Positions 46,440 through 57,470 of a stretch of 64,000 nucleotides of DNA are shown one piece after another. The position numbers and the translations under genes are program-made. Origin of the DNA: Macrothele yani (lineage: Eukaryota > Arthropoda > Arachnida > Araneae > Macrothelidae). The DNA lies in NCBI GenBank assembly GCA_039090855.1, contig CM077006.1, forward strand, positions 52,647,336 through 52,711,335, written 5' to 3'. How positions within the stretch are numbered: the first letter of the stretch is position 1; each line of letters begins with the position of its first letter. The notes beneath the pieces are model-generated. The model saw nothing but the letters and a program-made list of their open reading frames with translations. It made no database searches and was not told where the DNA came from.

Positions 46440-48380
46440 TACGCTTTCCGACCGTAGGTTGAAGAAGCGTATATGCTCCAGCTTTTTCCGTCCGTCTGTC
46501 GGCACGATAACTCACGTAAAAATGGTTCGATTTCGATGAAATTTTAGTATGTGGTAAGGGACCGCCAGGGATTAACTCTTTTGAAAATGGGTGAAGTGGG
46601 GTCAAAGGTCACAACATAAGAGCGGAATTCATTCAGTTGTCCTTATACGTCATAACTTGTGTAAATATGGTTCGATTTCAATGAAATTTTAGTATGTGGT
46701 AGGAGACCACCTGGGGATGAACCCTATTGAAAAATGGGTGAAGTGGGATCAAAGGTCAGGACATAAAAGCGGGATGCATTCCATTGCCCTTATGCATCAT
46801 AAGGTGCGTAAAAATGGTTCGATTTCGATGAAATTTTAGTATGTGGTAGGAGACCATCTGGAGAGTAACCCTTTGGAAATGGGAGAAATGGAGTCAAAGG
46901 TGAGGACATAGGATCGGGATCCATTCCATCGCCCTTATCCCACACTATTAAGGTGGATGTCAAGTAATTTTGCTTTCTATATTTCCAATGGAAAACCTTT
47001 TGTACACATTTCCTTCACAATTAGTGTGTTCCCATGGATGGAAATTTGAACATCGATTAAAATAACTTCATACTATAACTTGGAATACTTAACATTTTGT
47101 AAAACATAAGCATAATTATATTAAAAAACAATAACGTTTCCTTTGGTGGTGTTGAAACCAGAAAAAAGATGGCGCGACCTGTGCTTTGATGAAGTCAGTG
47201 GACAAATAAATGTTGGATTGCATAATTACAGTTATGGTTTAGAAAATATTAAGTATTCCAAGTTATGAAATGAAGCTATTTTAATGGATGTTCAAATTTT
47301 CATCCTTGGGAATGCATTAATTGTGTAGAAAATGTGTACAGAAGTTTTTCCATTGGAAGTATAGGAAGCAAAATTACTTGACGTCCACCTTAAAGTAGCA
47401 ATTCTTGTATGTGTGTATGTACATTTTATTTTGAAAACGGCTCTAAGAATTTTGATGAAAGTTGTTAACCTACCGTTTTCTGGTACTAGAAATCGATTTA
47501 GCTTGATCTCGACTTTAGGAGAATTCGTTTAGTGGGTTAAATAACCTCCCCGAATTATAACGTTTTTAGTGATGGCATTGTTCCATTAATGTTACCAATG
47601 CTTAGAAATCTTATGACGTCACAATCTCGCATTTGAGAATGTTGGCGTGCGGTCACGCCATCTGTCTCATTACGTCACGCGTTGTTTGTGGATCCTATTA
47701 AAGTTTTATGACGTCACACTCTTGCGCCAAGCAGATGGTCGCGATTCCCATCTGCCTCATCACGTCACGCGTTGTGTGCATATGTCCGTCCGCAAGATAA
47801 CTCGCGTAACAATCTTTCGATGAAATTTTAGTATCTGGTAGGGGATCACCTGGGAAGAAACCCTATTTAAAGTGAACGAAATGGGTCAAAGGTCAGTACA
47901 TAGGAGCGGGATCCATTTCACTGCTGTTATGCGTCATAACTAACGTAAAAAGGTTCAATTTCGATGAAATTTTAGTATGTGGTAGGGGACCACCTGGCGA
48001 CAAACCTTATTGAAAATGGGCGAAATGGGGTCAAAGGTCAGGACATAGAAGCGGAATCACTTCCATCACCATTATGTGTCATAACTTACGTAAAAATTCT
48101 TCGATTTGGATGAAATGTTAGTATGTTGCCTGGGGACGAATTAAATTGAAAATGGGCGAAATGGGGTCAAAAGTTAGGACACAGGAGCGGGATCTATTCC
48201 ATAGCCCTTATGCATCATAACTTACATAAAAATGCTTGGATTGCAACAAAATTTTATCATGTTATTTCGGAGGTATACCAAACCGGTTCTGTTGAATATC
48301 ATCGGTCAGGGCACAGGACCGAGATTTATTCCACAGCCATTATTCTCATAATTTGAGTGATAACTTGAGTAATGATTTCT
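46440..48380. repeat. Tandem array of about 140-147-bp units, interrupted by a MITE
   Basis: Seven units can be followed by the words cataact..cgtaaaaat, ttcgatgaaattttagtatg and ggggtcaaaggtcaggacata. They start near 46506, 46650, 46797, 47809, 47936, 48079 and 48218. Between the third and fourth units lies a TTAA-flanked MITE (46952-47389) and a non-repetitive block 47401-47800 that contains two similar stretches with atgacgtcacaatctcgc and atgacgtcacactcttgc and two with acgtcacgcgttgt. The first unit follows ttccgtccgtctgtcggcacg. The array is non-coding and its parent element was not identified. Confidence 0.88.
46952..47389. mobile_element. TTAA-flanked MITE with long terminal inverted repeats
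   Basis: TTAA lies at 46948-46951 and 47390-47393. The ends GGTGGATGTCAAGTAATTTT and AAAATTACTTGACGTCCACC are inverted copies with one mismatch, and the pairing continues inward for about 150 bp with few differences (aatggaaaaccttttgtaca with tgtacagaagtttttccatt). Length 438 bp. TTAA flanks suggest a piggyBac-type insertion, but the ends lack the usual CCC start. Confidence 0.85.
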
Positions 48381-48479
48381 GGTATGTTGGATAGTGTATT
48401 ATAATCAATGCATTGCATGATTTTACTAACTTGTTTCAGTTTTTATTTTACTCAGCTTGCCCAGTTACTCTGAGGAATA

Positions 48480-49910
48480 TACACTGGCGGAAAGTGAAAA
48501 AGAACACCAAGAAGGAATTGGCGGACGATCATGAAATTTACATATGTTAATGGGGTCGAGTTTACGTAGGTGTGATGTTAATTTCAGGACCAACAGGTGA
48601 GCGCTTACGCCACAGCACGTCATAATATGCAAATTATCGTTGGTGGTTTTTAAGGAGTACGGCAAAGTGAATGCAATCAGTCGTCGACGTACGGACACGT
48701 GCGAAGACCCTGAAGAAGCTGCAATGCCTGGACATGGAAGACGTGTACGATTTCAGCAGTGATCAGACTTTGAGCGAGGTCGTCTAGTCGGACTCTGCGA
48801 GGCCGGGTGGTAGTATTGCGGAGCGAAATGGACAGGAAGTATCGCTGGTGATACGATACGGTGGTGGCGTAGATGGTCCGAGGAACATTCCCACACGAGA
48901 AGACGTGGAACCTGGAGTCGCAGACGGACTGATAAGTGGAACGATCGACGCATAAGAAGAGCGGCGTTGTCAAGCAGAACATTCACTGCGACGCAAATCC
49001 GAGCTGCCGTTGCACCTGAGGTGGCTGTGCGAACAATCCGCAACCATCTACTGGATGCAGGACTACACGCGCTTATGCCTCTGGCATGTGTACCTCTGAC
49101 TCCAGCCCACCGTCAGGAACGGCTGCAGTGGTGTCGCCAACGTCTGCACTCGAGAACGCAATGGCGATCTGTCGTGTTCAGCGATGAAAGCAGATTCTGC
49201 TTGGGAGCCTCCGATGGCCGTATGCGTGTTCGCAGACGCACATGGGAGAGTCTCCACCCTTTTTGCATCCACCAGCGACACACAGGGCCTACACCTGGTC
49301 TCCTGGTGTGGGGAGCGACCAGTTATCACTCCCGTACACAACTAGTGTTTGTACCGGGTACGTTAAACAGCACCTCCTACATCAACAACATCATTCAGCT
49401 CGTTGTTGTGCCATTTGTAAGGTCGGTGCATCGTGGTGTTTTCCAGCAAGATAATGCACGCCCACACACGGCACGTGCAACGCAACATGCACTTCAGGGT
49501 GTGAGACAATTTCGATGGCTTGCACATTCACCGGAATTGTCCCCCATTGAGCACGTGTGGGATTTTATGGGACAACAACTTATCCGGTCTCCACGGCCAG
49601 CCACGACCATCCCCGATTTACGCGTCCAGGTTGAGGATGCTTGAAACTGAATACCCCAAACTTACATCCAAAATCTGTACGACAGACTCCATGCCAGAAT
49701 TGCACAGTGTGATGCAGTTCATGGCGGTTCAACCTCGTACTAACCATGTTACATGGAAATGTTATTTTTCAGTTTACCAGCAAATACAGCTGTATTTTGC
49801 CATAATGTTTTGATCCCGATATCCTCTGTATTCCGTTATTATGCTGTATAAATTTCGTTGGTATCAGACATCTCTTTCTTGGAGTTCTTTTTTCACTTTC
49901 CGCCAGTGTA
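48480..49910 (+). mobile_element. Tc1-like transposon, copy 2 of the DD32E-spaced family
   Basis: Ends tacactggcggaaagtgaaa and tttcactttccgccagtgta match each other and those of the copy at 30423-31848. The length is 1,431 bp. Confidence 0.93.
48726..49743 (+). pseudogene. Tc1-like transposase, multiple lesions
   Basis: The N-terminal part from ATG 48726 is cut by stops (after RVRFQQ and after EAGW). A long open frame at 48967-49644 then reads ATQIRAAVAPEVAVRTIRNH, VVFSDESRFCLGASDG, RGVFQQDNARPHTARAT and SPELSPIEHVWDFMG, with 32 residues between the second Asp and the Glu, as in copy 1. It stops at VEDA (TGA where copy 1 has Trp), and the tail CDAVHGGSTSY follows out to 49743. A three-residue insertion (PRPATT) relative to copy 1 lies near 49597. 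Confidence 0.88.
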
Positions 49911-50784
49911 TTTAAGAGGGGGTCCATGATATCTAGACCCCCTCCTCACAGGCCCGTGAGCACTGGTCCAATTTTTTTTTTTTTTACTTGTAGTTTGATT
50001 GTTTTCATATAGTCAATTCACATTGCAAACTTTCTTTTATAGTATAATTATTACTGTTCACATTCACAATGTCATTTTGAATTCATAGCTCTGAGTTATA
50101 ATTTGGTATCCATGTGATGAAAATTAGGGAGTTTTCTTAATTATTCTTTTTATTCGAATCTGTGTGAATTCCTTTTACATTCTTTTTTTTATTCATATAT
50201 ATATGTGTATTCTTCTTACATTATTCTTTTTATTGAAACCTATGTGAATTCCTCTTACATTACTCCTTTTTTTTTTCAAATATATGTGAATTCCTCTTAT
50301 GTTATTCTTTTTATTAAAATCTATATGAGTTCCTTTAACATTGTTTTTTTTTATTCTGATCTATGTGAATTCCTCTTACATTTTGCTTTTTATTCAATCT
50401 TTATGAAGTTGGTGGTAGGGTGGTTAACATTTTGCTATAGAAAGTTTTCACATTGTATAGGGAGAAAATGCTTGCTTGTCTTATTTACTGTACCTTTCAT
50501 ATATTGACTGTCATTTTGAAATATTTCATCAATATTCTTTCACTGCATTTTTCTTTGCTGTCAATTACAAACTCTAACAGATATTTTAAGCCATCCATTG
50601 CATTTGTTATGAAAATGTATTGCTTGTCTTTTCTGTACAAAAGTGGTACGTAGGTCTAGTGGTTGATATAACTACTTTCTTTAATATATATAATATGACG
50701 CCCAAAATATTTAAAAATTAAAATATAATTTCACTGCAATAAATGAAATATTAATAAATCTTTTGATGTGACGATGATAGGCAA
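49911..50784. other. No gene recognised; weak period
   Basis: A phrase like tatgtgaattcctcttacatt-attctttttatt recurs about six times between 50110 and 50400 (spacing 50-60 bp), forming a diverged tandem repeat. The repetitive ORF there reflects this period and is not a gene. Confidence 0.65.
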
Positions 50785-51165
50785 AACACGTAACAAGAAT
50801 AACAAATAAAGGTAAGACGATCACGCTAGTTACATTAAAATTAGAACTTTTATAAAAAAGTTCGTAAGTTGGGAGTTTTCGATCTTGTCTTAGGTCTTCA
50901 TCAAGCCAATGGAGGACTAAGATTGTTTCCAGATTCTACATTTGAATTTTTGTTGCCAGATCTTAGAATCAATCTCCAGATCATCGTTATGTAGAGAGGA
51001 GATTCGGAATTGCAAGTGTAGAATCTGGAAACAATCTTAGTCCTCCATTGGCTTGATGAAGACCTAAGACAAGATCGAAAACTTCCAACTTACGAACTTT
51101 TTGTGAAAGTTCTAATCACTTTACAAAACTAGCGTGATCATCTTACCTTTATTTGCCTTTTGTGA
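50785..51165. repeat. Large palindrome, arms about 150 bp, with hammerhead-like motif
   Basis: Arms pair across aaataaaggtaaga/tcttacctttattt, gatcacgctagt/actagcgtgatc, aagttcgtaagttgg/ccaacttacgaactt and gtttccagattctaca/tgtagaatctggaaac. The unpaired centre is about 90 bp around 50955-50995. The right arm at 51044-51095 reads cttgatgaag, a gacct/agatc stem and cgaaaac, similar in layout to the motif in the palindrome at 44271. Confidence 0.93.
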
Positions 51166-52036
51166 TGTTGCAGCGAAATATTTTTTTTCTGTAGGTTTTA
51201 GCAGTCATACTTAATAAAAGCAATTTTTTTCTCTGTGAGCTGATTGTGTTAGTTATTTTCCATGCACAAATCAGTGAATCTTAAATTTTTAGGTATGCCA
51301 GCACTTTGGAAGAATATAAATCTTACATTTTCCTAAGTATAGTATTTTGGCTTCTCAGCACAGCTGTGTTTTAGTCATGTTACAGAATGTGGGAAAAATA
51401 AAAGTGCTAAATGGAGGAAGGAAAATAAATCAGCATTTAGGGAAGAAAAAACAAATTTATGCAGTTGTGTGCATTGTTTCATTTCATAATTGTTGGCATT
51501 TTAGATTTAAAAAATTGCTGGTGCGTTATGAAAAGTTAGATTTCAGTTTCTTTTCATTGTGTTCTGATTCTGGCAAATCATTTTCAAGTAAAGAGTGGCT
51601 TCAGGAAAAACACTTTTTGGCCATTAATCATTTCCGGTTTTGATAAGTGTTTTGTAAGTATCAAAGCTTTATCAGAAAAATATTGTAAGGGAATAAAAAT
51701 TTTTGTATGGATCTTTTTTTCCTTAATCCCTTTTATGTTTCATTTCTGTGTTTTCAAAATTTCACTGTCATTGTGAGGGACTTGATAATGCATTTTATTA
51801 TGAGGTGAAAATCCTCATGCCAATTTATTTTCAGGGAAAAACTGTTCCAACTTTAAGCTTTATTAAGTCAATATCAGTTTAGCCTGTTTTTCAAATTTTC
51901 ATTTGTCATTAAGCACTGTGCGTGTGTTTCTGACAGGCATGTTAGTTGAAAATCTTCAAGAGCAGAGCCTTCTCGAATGTAGAGAGGTCATCTTGAAAAA
52001 TGACAGAAGGTCGGCACCCAGGATATCTGCGATATA
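51166..52036. other. No gene recognised
   Basis: AT-rich intron. A short open frame at 51347-51643 has no recognisable motif. Confidence 0.5.
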
Positions 52037-52099
52037 TATTGGGTTGGTGCAAATGAAATGTCTGGCAAAGGACCAGCGCGCATGGACAGCGAGAACGGA

Positions 52100-53480
52100 A
52101 AAGTAGGACAACTTACCTAGGCAAAATAATCCCCCTATGCGTCGACACATAGTTGCCATCTGTCTGGCAAAGCCATGATCTCGGAACGAAAAAGTCTTAT
52201 GGCGGGAACCTGAAGAAGTCGTCAACTGCATGTTGAACCTCGTTGTCTGGCATGAACTGTTTTCCGGACAGGAAGTGATCCAGGCGATGAAACAGATGAT
52301 AGCCTGTCGGAGACAAGTCTGGGGGATAGGCAGAATGAGGCAGTCCTTCATAGCCCAAAGTACTTAGCGTCAGCATCGTTCATTGTGTGACATGAGAGTG
52401 GGCATTGTCCTGGAGCAGAGAAAACACCATGTCTGTTGACTAAAGCAGGTTGTTTCAGAAGCAATTCCCGGTGCATCTGGTGTAATTCAGCACAATAGCT
52501 TTCTGCGGTGATGGTTTGGTTTCTTGCCAAGAAACTCTGACGAATTATCCTGGCTGTGGACCGACCACCAGACAAGGAGCATCAACTTCTTGGTGTGTAG
52601 AGGTGGCTTAGGATGCTATCCAGCAGGCTGTGCCTTGTTTAACCATTGGCCAGATCATTTCTGATTATCATAAAGCACCCACTTCTCGATGCAGGCGAAG
52701 ATTCTATGCAGTTGAGGTTCCTGTTTATTCCTGGCAAGCACTGGCATGCAGACTTCCAAACGCCTAGTCTTGTTGGCAGTTGTCAACTCCTGCGACAGCC
52801 ACATTTCCAACTTTTACCTTACCCAGCGCAGCCAGATGCCGAACAACCGTCGTGTGGTGGACACCTACCTCAGCTGCTATCTCACAACACGTTTTTTCAG
52901 AGGTCTAGCTTCAACCACATGTAACAGGACATCGTCAGAAACAGCAACAGGTCGGTGACCACGTGCTTCGTTTTGCAGGTCGGTGACCACGTGCTTCGTT
53001 TTGCAGGTCGGTGACCACGTGCTTCGTTTTGCAGGTCGGTGACCACGTGCTTCGTTTTGCAGGTCGGTGACCACGTGTTTCGTTTTGCAGGTCGGTGACC
53101 ACGTGTTTCGTTTTGCAGGTCGGTGACCACGTGCTTCGTTTTGCAGGTCGGTGACCACGTGTTTCGTTTTGCAGGTCGGTGACCACGTGTTTCGTTTTGC
53201 AGGTCGGTGACCACGTGTTTCGTTTTGCAGGTCGGTGACCACGTGCTTCGTTTTGCAGGTCGGTGACCACGTGCTTCGTTTTGCAGGTCGGTGACCACGT
53301 GCTTCGTTTTGCAGGTCGGTGACCACGTGCTTCGTTTTGCAGGTCCGTATCTCCGCTCCGAAACTTCACAAACCATCTCCGAATGGTTTGTTCGTTTGCT
53401 TTATTCTCCCCAAACGCTTTGTTAACGTTTCAAGCTGCAATTCCTGCAGAATTGGCCCAGTTTAAATTCATACAGGAAGA
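52100..53480 (-). pseudogene. Degenerate mariner transposase
   Basis: Read on the minus strand, the N-terminal domain ends in NEQTIRRWFVKFRSGDTDLQ (53400-53340), where the 28-bp array begins. After the array come QTITAESYCAELHQMHREL and KQPALVNRHGVFS (52545-52430), then LLQDNAHSHVTQ (second catalytic Asp) near 52405 and PPDLSPTGYHL near 52320, where the third catalytic Asp of the mariner SPDLAPSDYHLF block is replaced by Gly. Stops and shifts occur after the array. The copy is dead. Confidence 0.85.
52950..53341. repeat. 28-bp minisatellite, 14 units, inside mariner transposase
   Basis: Exactly 14 units of 28 bp; each begins ggtcggtgaccacgtg and ends ttcgttttgca. Units differ only at one position (gtgcttcg or gtgtttcg). 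As 28 is not divisible by three, successive units rotate through the three frames with a 28-residue period, and all three minus-strand frames stay open. Confidence 0.98.
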
Positions 53481-53696
53481 TGACTCTCAAATCCCGCGTC
53501 TGCATGTTTCCTTTGCAAGCCACGTTATGTCCAAACAAACCATGCCTGAACCCTGTTCTTCACACATGTGCTAGCTATTTGTAGTAACTCTGTGACATAA
53601 CACCTGCAACACCTGTGGGTGGTTCCATTCCACGGTGGCTAATGCCTGTCTCCACTGCTCATTTGCGCTAGACATTTAATTTGCAACAACCCAATA

Positions 53697-54777
53697 CTTC
53701 AGTAGATCTGTGAAAAGGTGTAGAGAGATCTTTTTTGTACTTTCTCGATTTAATTTATTTGTGTTTTGAGACTAGGACTCCAAAATGAAAGTCTGACCAT
53801 AGTCTCAAAAGTGTATATAAGTGTCTGAGAATTAGAAAAACACTTAGAATATTTCATAATGAATCCAAGACTTCTACCAGGTAAAACGTACAATTCCCTG
53901 GATATGGCCTTTAAAGTTCAAGTTAGGATCAAATATAACTTCCAAGTCCTGGACATTGTTTGTCTAGCTCAGTTATAGTCTCTAGTTTTGTAGACAAAAA
54001 GAATTGGGGTTTCTTTTCCAATGAAAATGAAAAGAAACCAAAAGAATTTGTAAGAAAACAGCAAAGCAAAACTGCTAATGGCATTTTAATATGCATGGAT
54101 AGATTTGTGAATTAGAATAATTGTATATCCAAATGCCAATGAAGGTACTAAGTGGTACCATGGTTTCAGCCATTACATCGCGTACATTGTTTTGGTTATG
54201 ATTAGTCTTCGAATCTGTTGCTGTCTTGTGCCGCCATCTTTTGGCTTGATCCTACTGAATTTTGGAAGATTTTGATTGATCACATTTATTTTGGCAGAAT
54301 GAGACCAATCCAAATTTTCCAAAATTTTGACAGGATTGAGCTACAAGATGGCAGCACATATGCAACCTAATGACTGGGAACAGCCCAAGTGGCTTTAACC
54401 ATGATATCATTTAGTAACTTTTGCTGGCATTTTGAAAGTGAAATAATTTTGATTCATAAAAAAATCAATGCCAAAAAAATTGGTTTCTTTTCACTGCAGT
54501 ATGGTGTCAAGGGCTACGCTATTTTTTTTCTAATTTTTAAAATACTGTGTGTTCCACTTAGACTTATAATAAAAGAAAAATTGGTAACATACAAAACAAA
54601 ATTAACAAATAAATTGGTAACATACAATGTGGTTTGAATGACAGAAAGTGGGCACCATTGTAAAGAGCAGCTGTGAAAGTTATGAACCAGGCCAATTTGG
54701 GTGTGCAGCACATGTGCAAAAGCTTTCTACTTCTGTCACATTGTGGTAGAAGTAGATTGTATCATGTATACAGAGTG
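53697..54777. other. No gene recognised
   Basis: AT-rich intron. Around 54238-54360 a diverged inverted pair uses gatcctactgaattttggaag and ccaaaattttgacaggatt. Confidence 0.55.
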
Positions 54778-54990
54778 GAAGAAATGTTTCTCATAATACG
54801 TGGCAAATATGTCATGATAATTAACACAGCAATCGGACATCGCTGAATTGAGTAATTACTGTTTCACACGTGAATTCGATCACATCAGAATACTTGAAAA
54901 TTTCATCGCCGTGTAGCAGGAATCGAACCCGCATCTCACGATTACCATTCGAGCTTACTATCCTTTGCAGCACCCACGACGGCGAATTCG
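54778..54990 (-). mobile_element. tRNA-headed SINE (family B)
   Basis: On the minus strand 54990-54900 reads gggtgctgcaaaggatagta (A-box region), a loop and gcgggttcgattcctgc (B box), then ggcgatgaaattttcaagta, the body start shared with copies at 61512 and 7160. The 3' end reads cacgtattatgagaaacat, shared with the palindrome at 61148. The head folds like a tRNA acceptor (gccgtcg/cacggcg-like), but the copy continues as a SINE. Confidence 0.75.
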
Positions 54991-55089
54991 CAAGTATCTG
55001 AGTGTTAAGAGTATTGGAATATTCTCCGACCGCATTCTTAATGCAAATTCTGCTGCCATCTAGCAATTGTTAAGCATACTTAACAACAT

Positions 55090-56225
55090 TACTTAACAAT
55101 GTTGTTAAGTATGTCTGATTGTATCAGTCACCATGTAAACTCCACAGCAGGTGTTCTGTGTGCTATCACTTGTGGAATTGTAGACCATGACACTTGTACA
55201 GTGCTGTTTCCACTGTGTGTACAACCTCAGAGCAACAGCAGATGTTCTGACTTACATGTCCATTATGAAATAGGACAAGAAACTTGGAGAAACAAGAAGT
55301 TTAATACCGATGACTGGTAAACATGCTAAGTGTACGGTGTCAGAGGAAAACATTGAACAGATTCAAAATTCATTGCAGTGAAGCCTGAGGAAATTCATCT
55401 GAGAGGCTAATATGCAGCTAGACATCTCCAAAATAACAGTGCATCGGGTATTCCCTAAAAGGTTGTTTTACATGCATACAAGATTCAACTGCATCAACAA
55501 GTTAAGCTACATGACAGGACAGTATGTAAAAAAATTGCAGAGACGAAGTTTGTCAAAATTGATGCTGACTATACATTCTTAGACTGGGTATGCTTTTCAG
55601 ACAAGTCAACATTCCTTGTGTCTGGAAAAGTGAATAGACATAACTGCCACATCTGGGGGGGGGGAGTTTCCAAAAAGTCTTCATGTTGTTCATGAACATG
55701 AACAGGATTCTCCAAAATGTAATGTTTTGTGTGGGATCATGAAGGAAAAAATCATCAGTCCTTTTATTTTTGTGGGAGGCCACGTTAACTGGACTAACAT
55801 ACCTGGACATGTTATAGAAATACGCTGAGCCTCATCTGCCCGAAGGAACATTTTTCCAACAAGATGGGGCTCCCCTGCACTTTGCCAATGACGTCTGCAC
55901 ATTGTTTGATGAATACTTCACTACAGGATGGATTGGAAGAGGATTAACGTTCATTTCATGCCCCCGTCCCCCAAGACCACCAGACCTAACTCCACCTGAC
56001 ATTTTTTCTGTGGAGGTTTGTTAAGGACTAGGTGTGCACTACACCAGTGTGTAATCTGGAAGACCTGCACCTCAGAATTTGTGCTGCAATCAAGAACGTG
56101 ACGCCACAAATGCTTCTCAACACATGGGCTGAGGTAGAATACTGGTTGGAAATTTCCCACCCCACCAGTGGAGCTCATGTCAAAGTTTATTAGACATGCA
56201 AAAAAGCATTTCAGTTTGTGTATCT
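55090..56225 (+). pseudogene. Tc1/mariner-superfamily transposase relic
   Basis: The plus strand reads an N-terminal helix-turn-helix part near 55340-55470 (EANMQLDISKITVHRVFPKR), then WVCFSDKSTFLVSGKVNRHN (first catalytic block, Glu after Asp changed to Lys), GTFFQQDGAPLHFANDV (second Asp) and PPDLTPPDIF (third Asp), and ends with EVEYWLEISHPTSGAHVKVY near 56190. About 44 residues separate the last two Asp, with a visible proline-rich expansion between them. Several stops and shifts break it. Terminal repeats were not found. Confidence 0.75.
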
Positions 56226-56255
56226 GGAACAACAACATCACACATGTCACTAATA

Positions 56256-57468
56256 CACTGAGTGTCCACTTTATTATGACCACCCCCTCAGTACTTCGTT
56301 GGGCCACCTTTTGCCTTTAATACTGCGCCGATTCTTCATGGCATGGACTCCACGAGATGGTGGTTTGTGGGATCTGAGACCATGCTTGATGAATAACACT
56401 TTAAAGGAGTGTGAGATTTCAGGGTTGTGGATCCAGCTGTCTGATGGCTCGTTCAACTTCATCCCACAAATTCTCAATGGGGTTGAGATCTGGAGATTGT
56501 GTGGGCCACCTAAGCAAAGTAAACTCACCGGCATGTTCCTGAAACCAATCCTGTTCAATACGAGCACTATGGCAGGACGCATTATCTTGTTGAAAGTAGC
56601 CATCGCCATTGGGATAAACCATCCACATGACAGGATGCACTTGGTCCACAACGATGTTTAGATATGATGTGCCAGTAAGACGTTGATCAACACTAATTAA
56701 AGGGTCCAAAGCATGCCAGGAAAACATTCCCTAAACCATAACGTTGCTTCCACCAGCTTGAAGGGTTGTAGCACTGCATTTGGGGTCCATGCTTTCGTGC
56801 TGTTTCTGCCAAATTCTCACTCGGGCATCGGCATGGTGCAACTGAAAATGTGATTCATCGGACCACATAATTTGTTTCCAATTATCCACTGTCCAATCCT
56901 TGTGCTCCTGTGCGAACTGGAGACGTTTTCTTTGCTAACTGCAGACAGCAAAGGTGTTCGAACAGGCCTTCGGCTGCCATATCCCATCCGATGCAGTGTA
57001 TGGCGAACAGTGCGTGCAGAGATCATTTGAGGGGATCCTTGATTAAGATGGTCTGTAATTTGCTGCACTGTTGCCCTTTTGTTGTCTGTTACCAGTCTGG
57101 ACACTCTCCGTTCCTCCTGAGCAGTCACTAGTCGATAAAGACCACACGTTGCACGTAGAGACCCAGTTTTTTTGGCTGACAGTCCAGTCTTTAAACACTT
57201 TGACAACAGCTGCTCTGGAACATTTCACGAAGGCTGCGGTTTCTGTGATACTCGCTCCATGGCTCCGAGCTCCTAAATCATCCCACGTTGAAAGTCCATC
57301 AAATCACATATTTTACCCATCTCGTCACCCAAAAATAACTTCTACTACTGTCGCAAGCACTAAGCTTTCCCTTTTTATACTAGCCCTGCCCTCTGGTGAC
57401 AACAGCGTACAGCCATAGCTCATTTGCTTAAAACTGTCAGGTGGTCATAATAAAGTGGCCACTCAGTG
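56256..57468 (-). mobile_element. Tc1-like transposon with near-perfect terminal repeats
   Basis: Ends cactgagtgtccactttatt and, inverted, cactgagtggccactttatt continue to atgaccacc over about 28 bp with one mismatch. TA flanks both ends (56254-56255 and 57469-57470). Length 1,213 bp. Confidence 0.95.
56290..57320 (-). pseudogene. Tc1-like transposase with DD36E spacing, few lesions
   Basis: The minus-strand start is ATG 57318-57320 (MGKICDL, then FQRGM). The N-terminal helix-turn-helix continues with CSRAAVVKVFKDW, and the second DNA-binding helix set with QQITDHLNQ and ISARTVRHTLHRMGYGSRRP. SDESHFQL (first Asp) is near 56865, GYFQQDNASCHSARIEQDW (second Asp) near 56590 and SPDLNPIENLWDEVERAIRQ (Glu) near 56470. 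There are 36 residues between the second Asp and the Glu. The lesions are limited to a stop near 57280 and a few single-base shifts, so it is the best preserved transposase here. Confidence 0.88.
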
Positions 57469-57470
57469 TA

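Larger units (their letters stand above)
52039..53694 (-). mobile_element. mariner-type transposon with expanded internal minisatellite
   Basis: Terminal repeats are ttgggttggtgcaaatgaaa at 52039 and, inverted, ttgggttgttgcaaattaaa at 53694, with TA on each side (52037-52038 and 53695-53696). Total length is 1,656 bp; removing 13 of the 14 internal 28-bp units gives 1,292 bp, the normal mariner size. Confidence 0.93.

Noticed and set aside
50205..50507. Possible gene of 100 residues
   Set aside because: The sequence is a diverged 50-60-bp tandem repeat, which explains the repetitive YVNSSY words.
52877..53376. Three overlapping protein genes or a CRISPR-like array
   Set aside because: The 28-bp units are directly adjacent with no spacers and lie inside a mariner transposase; openness is caused by the period.
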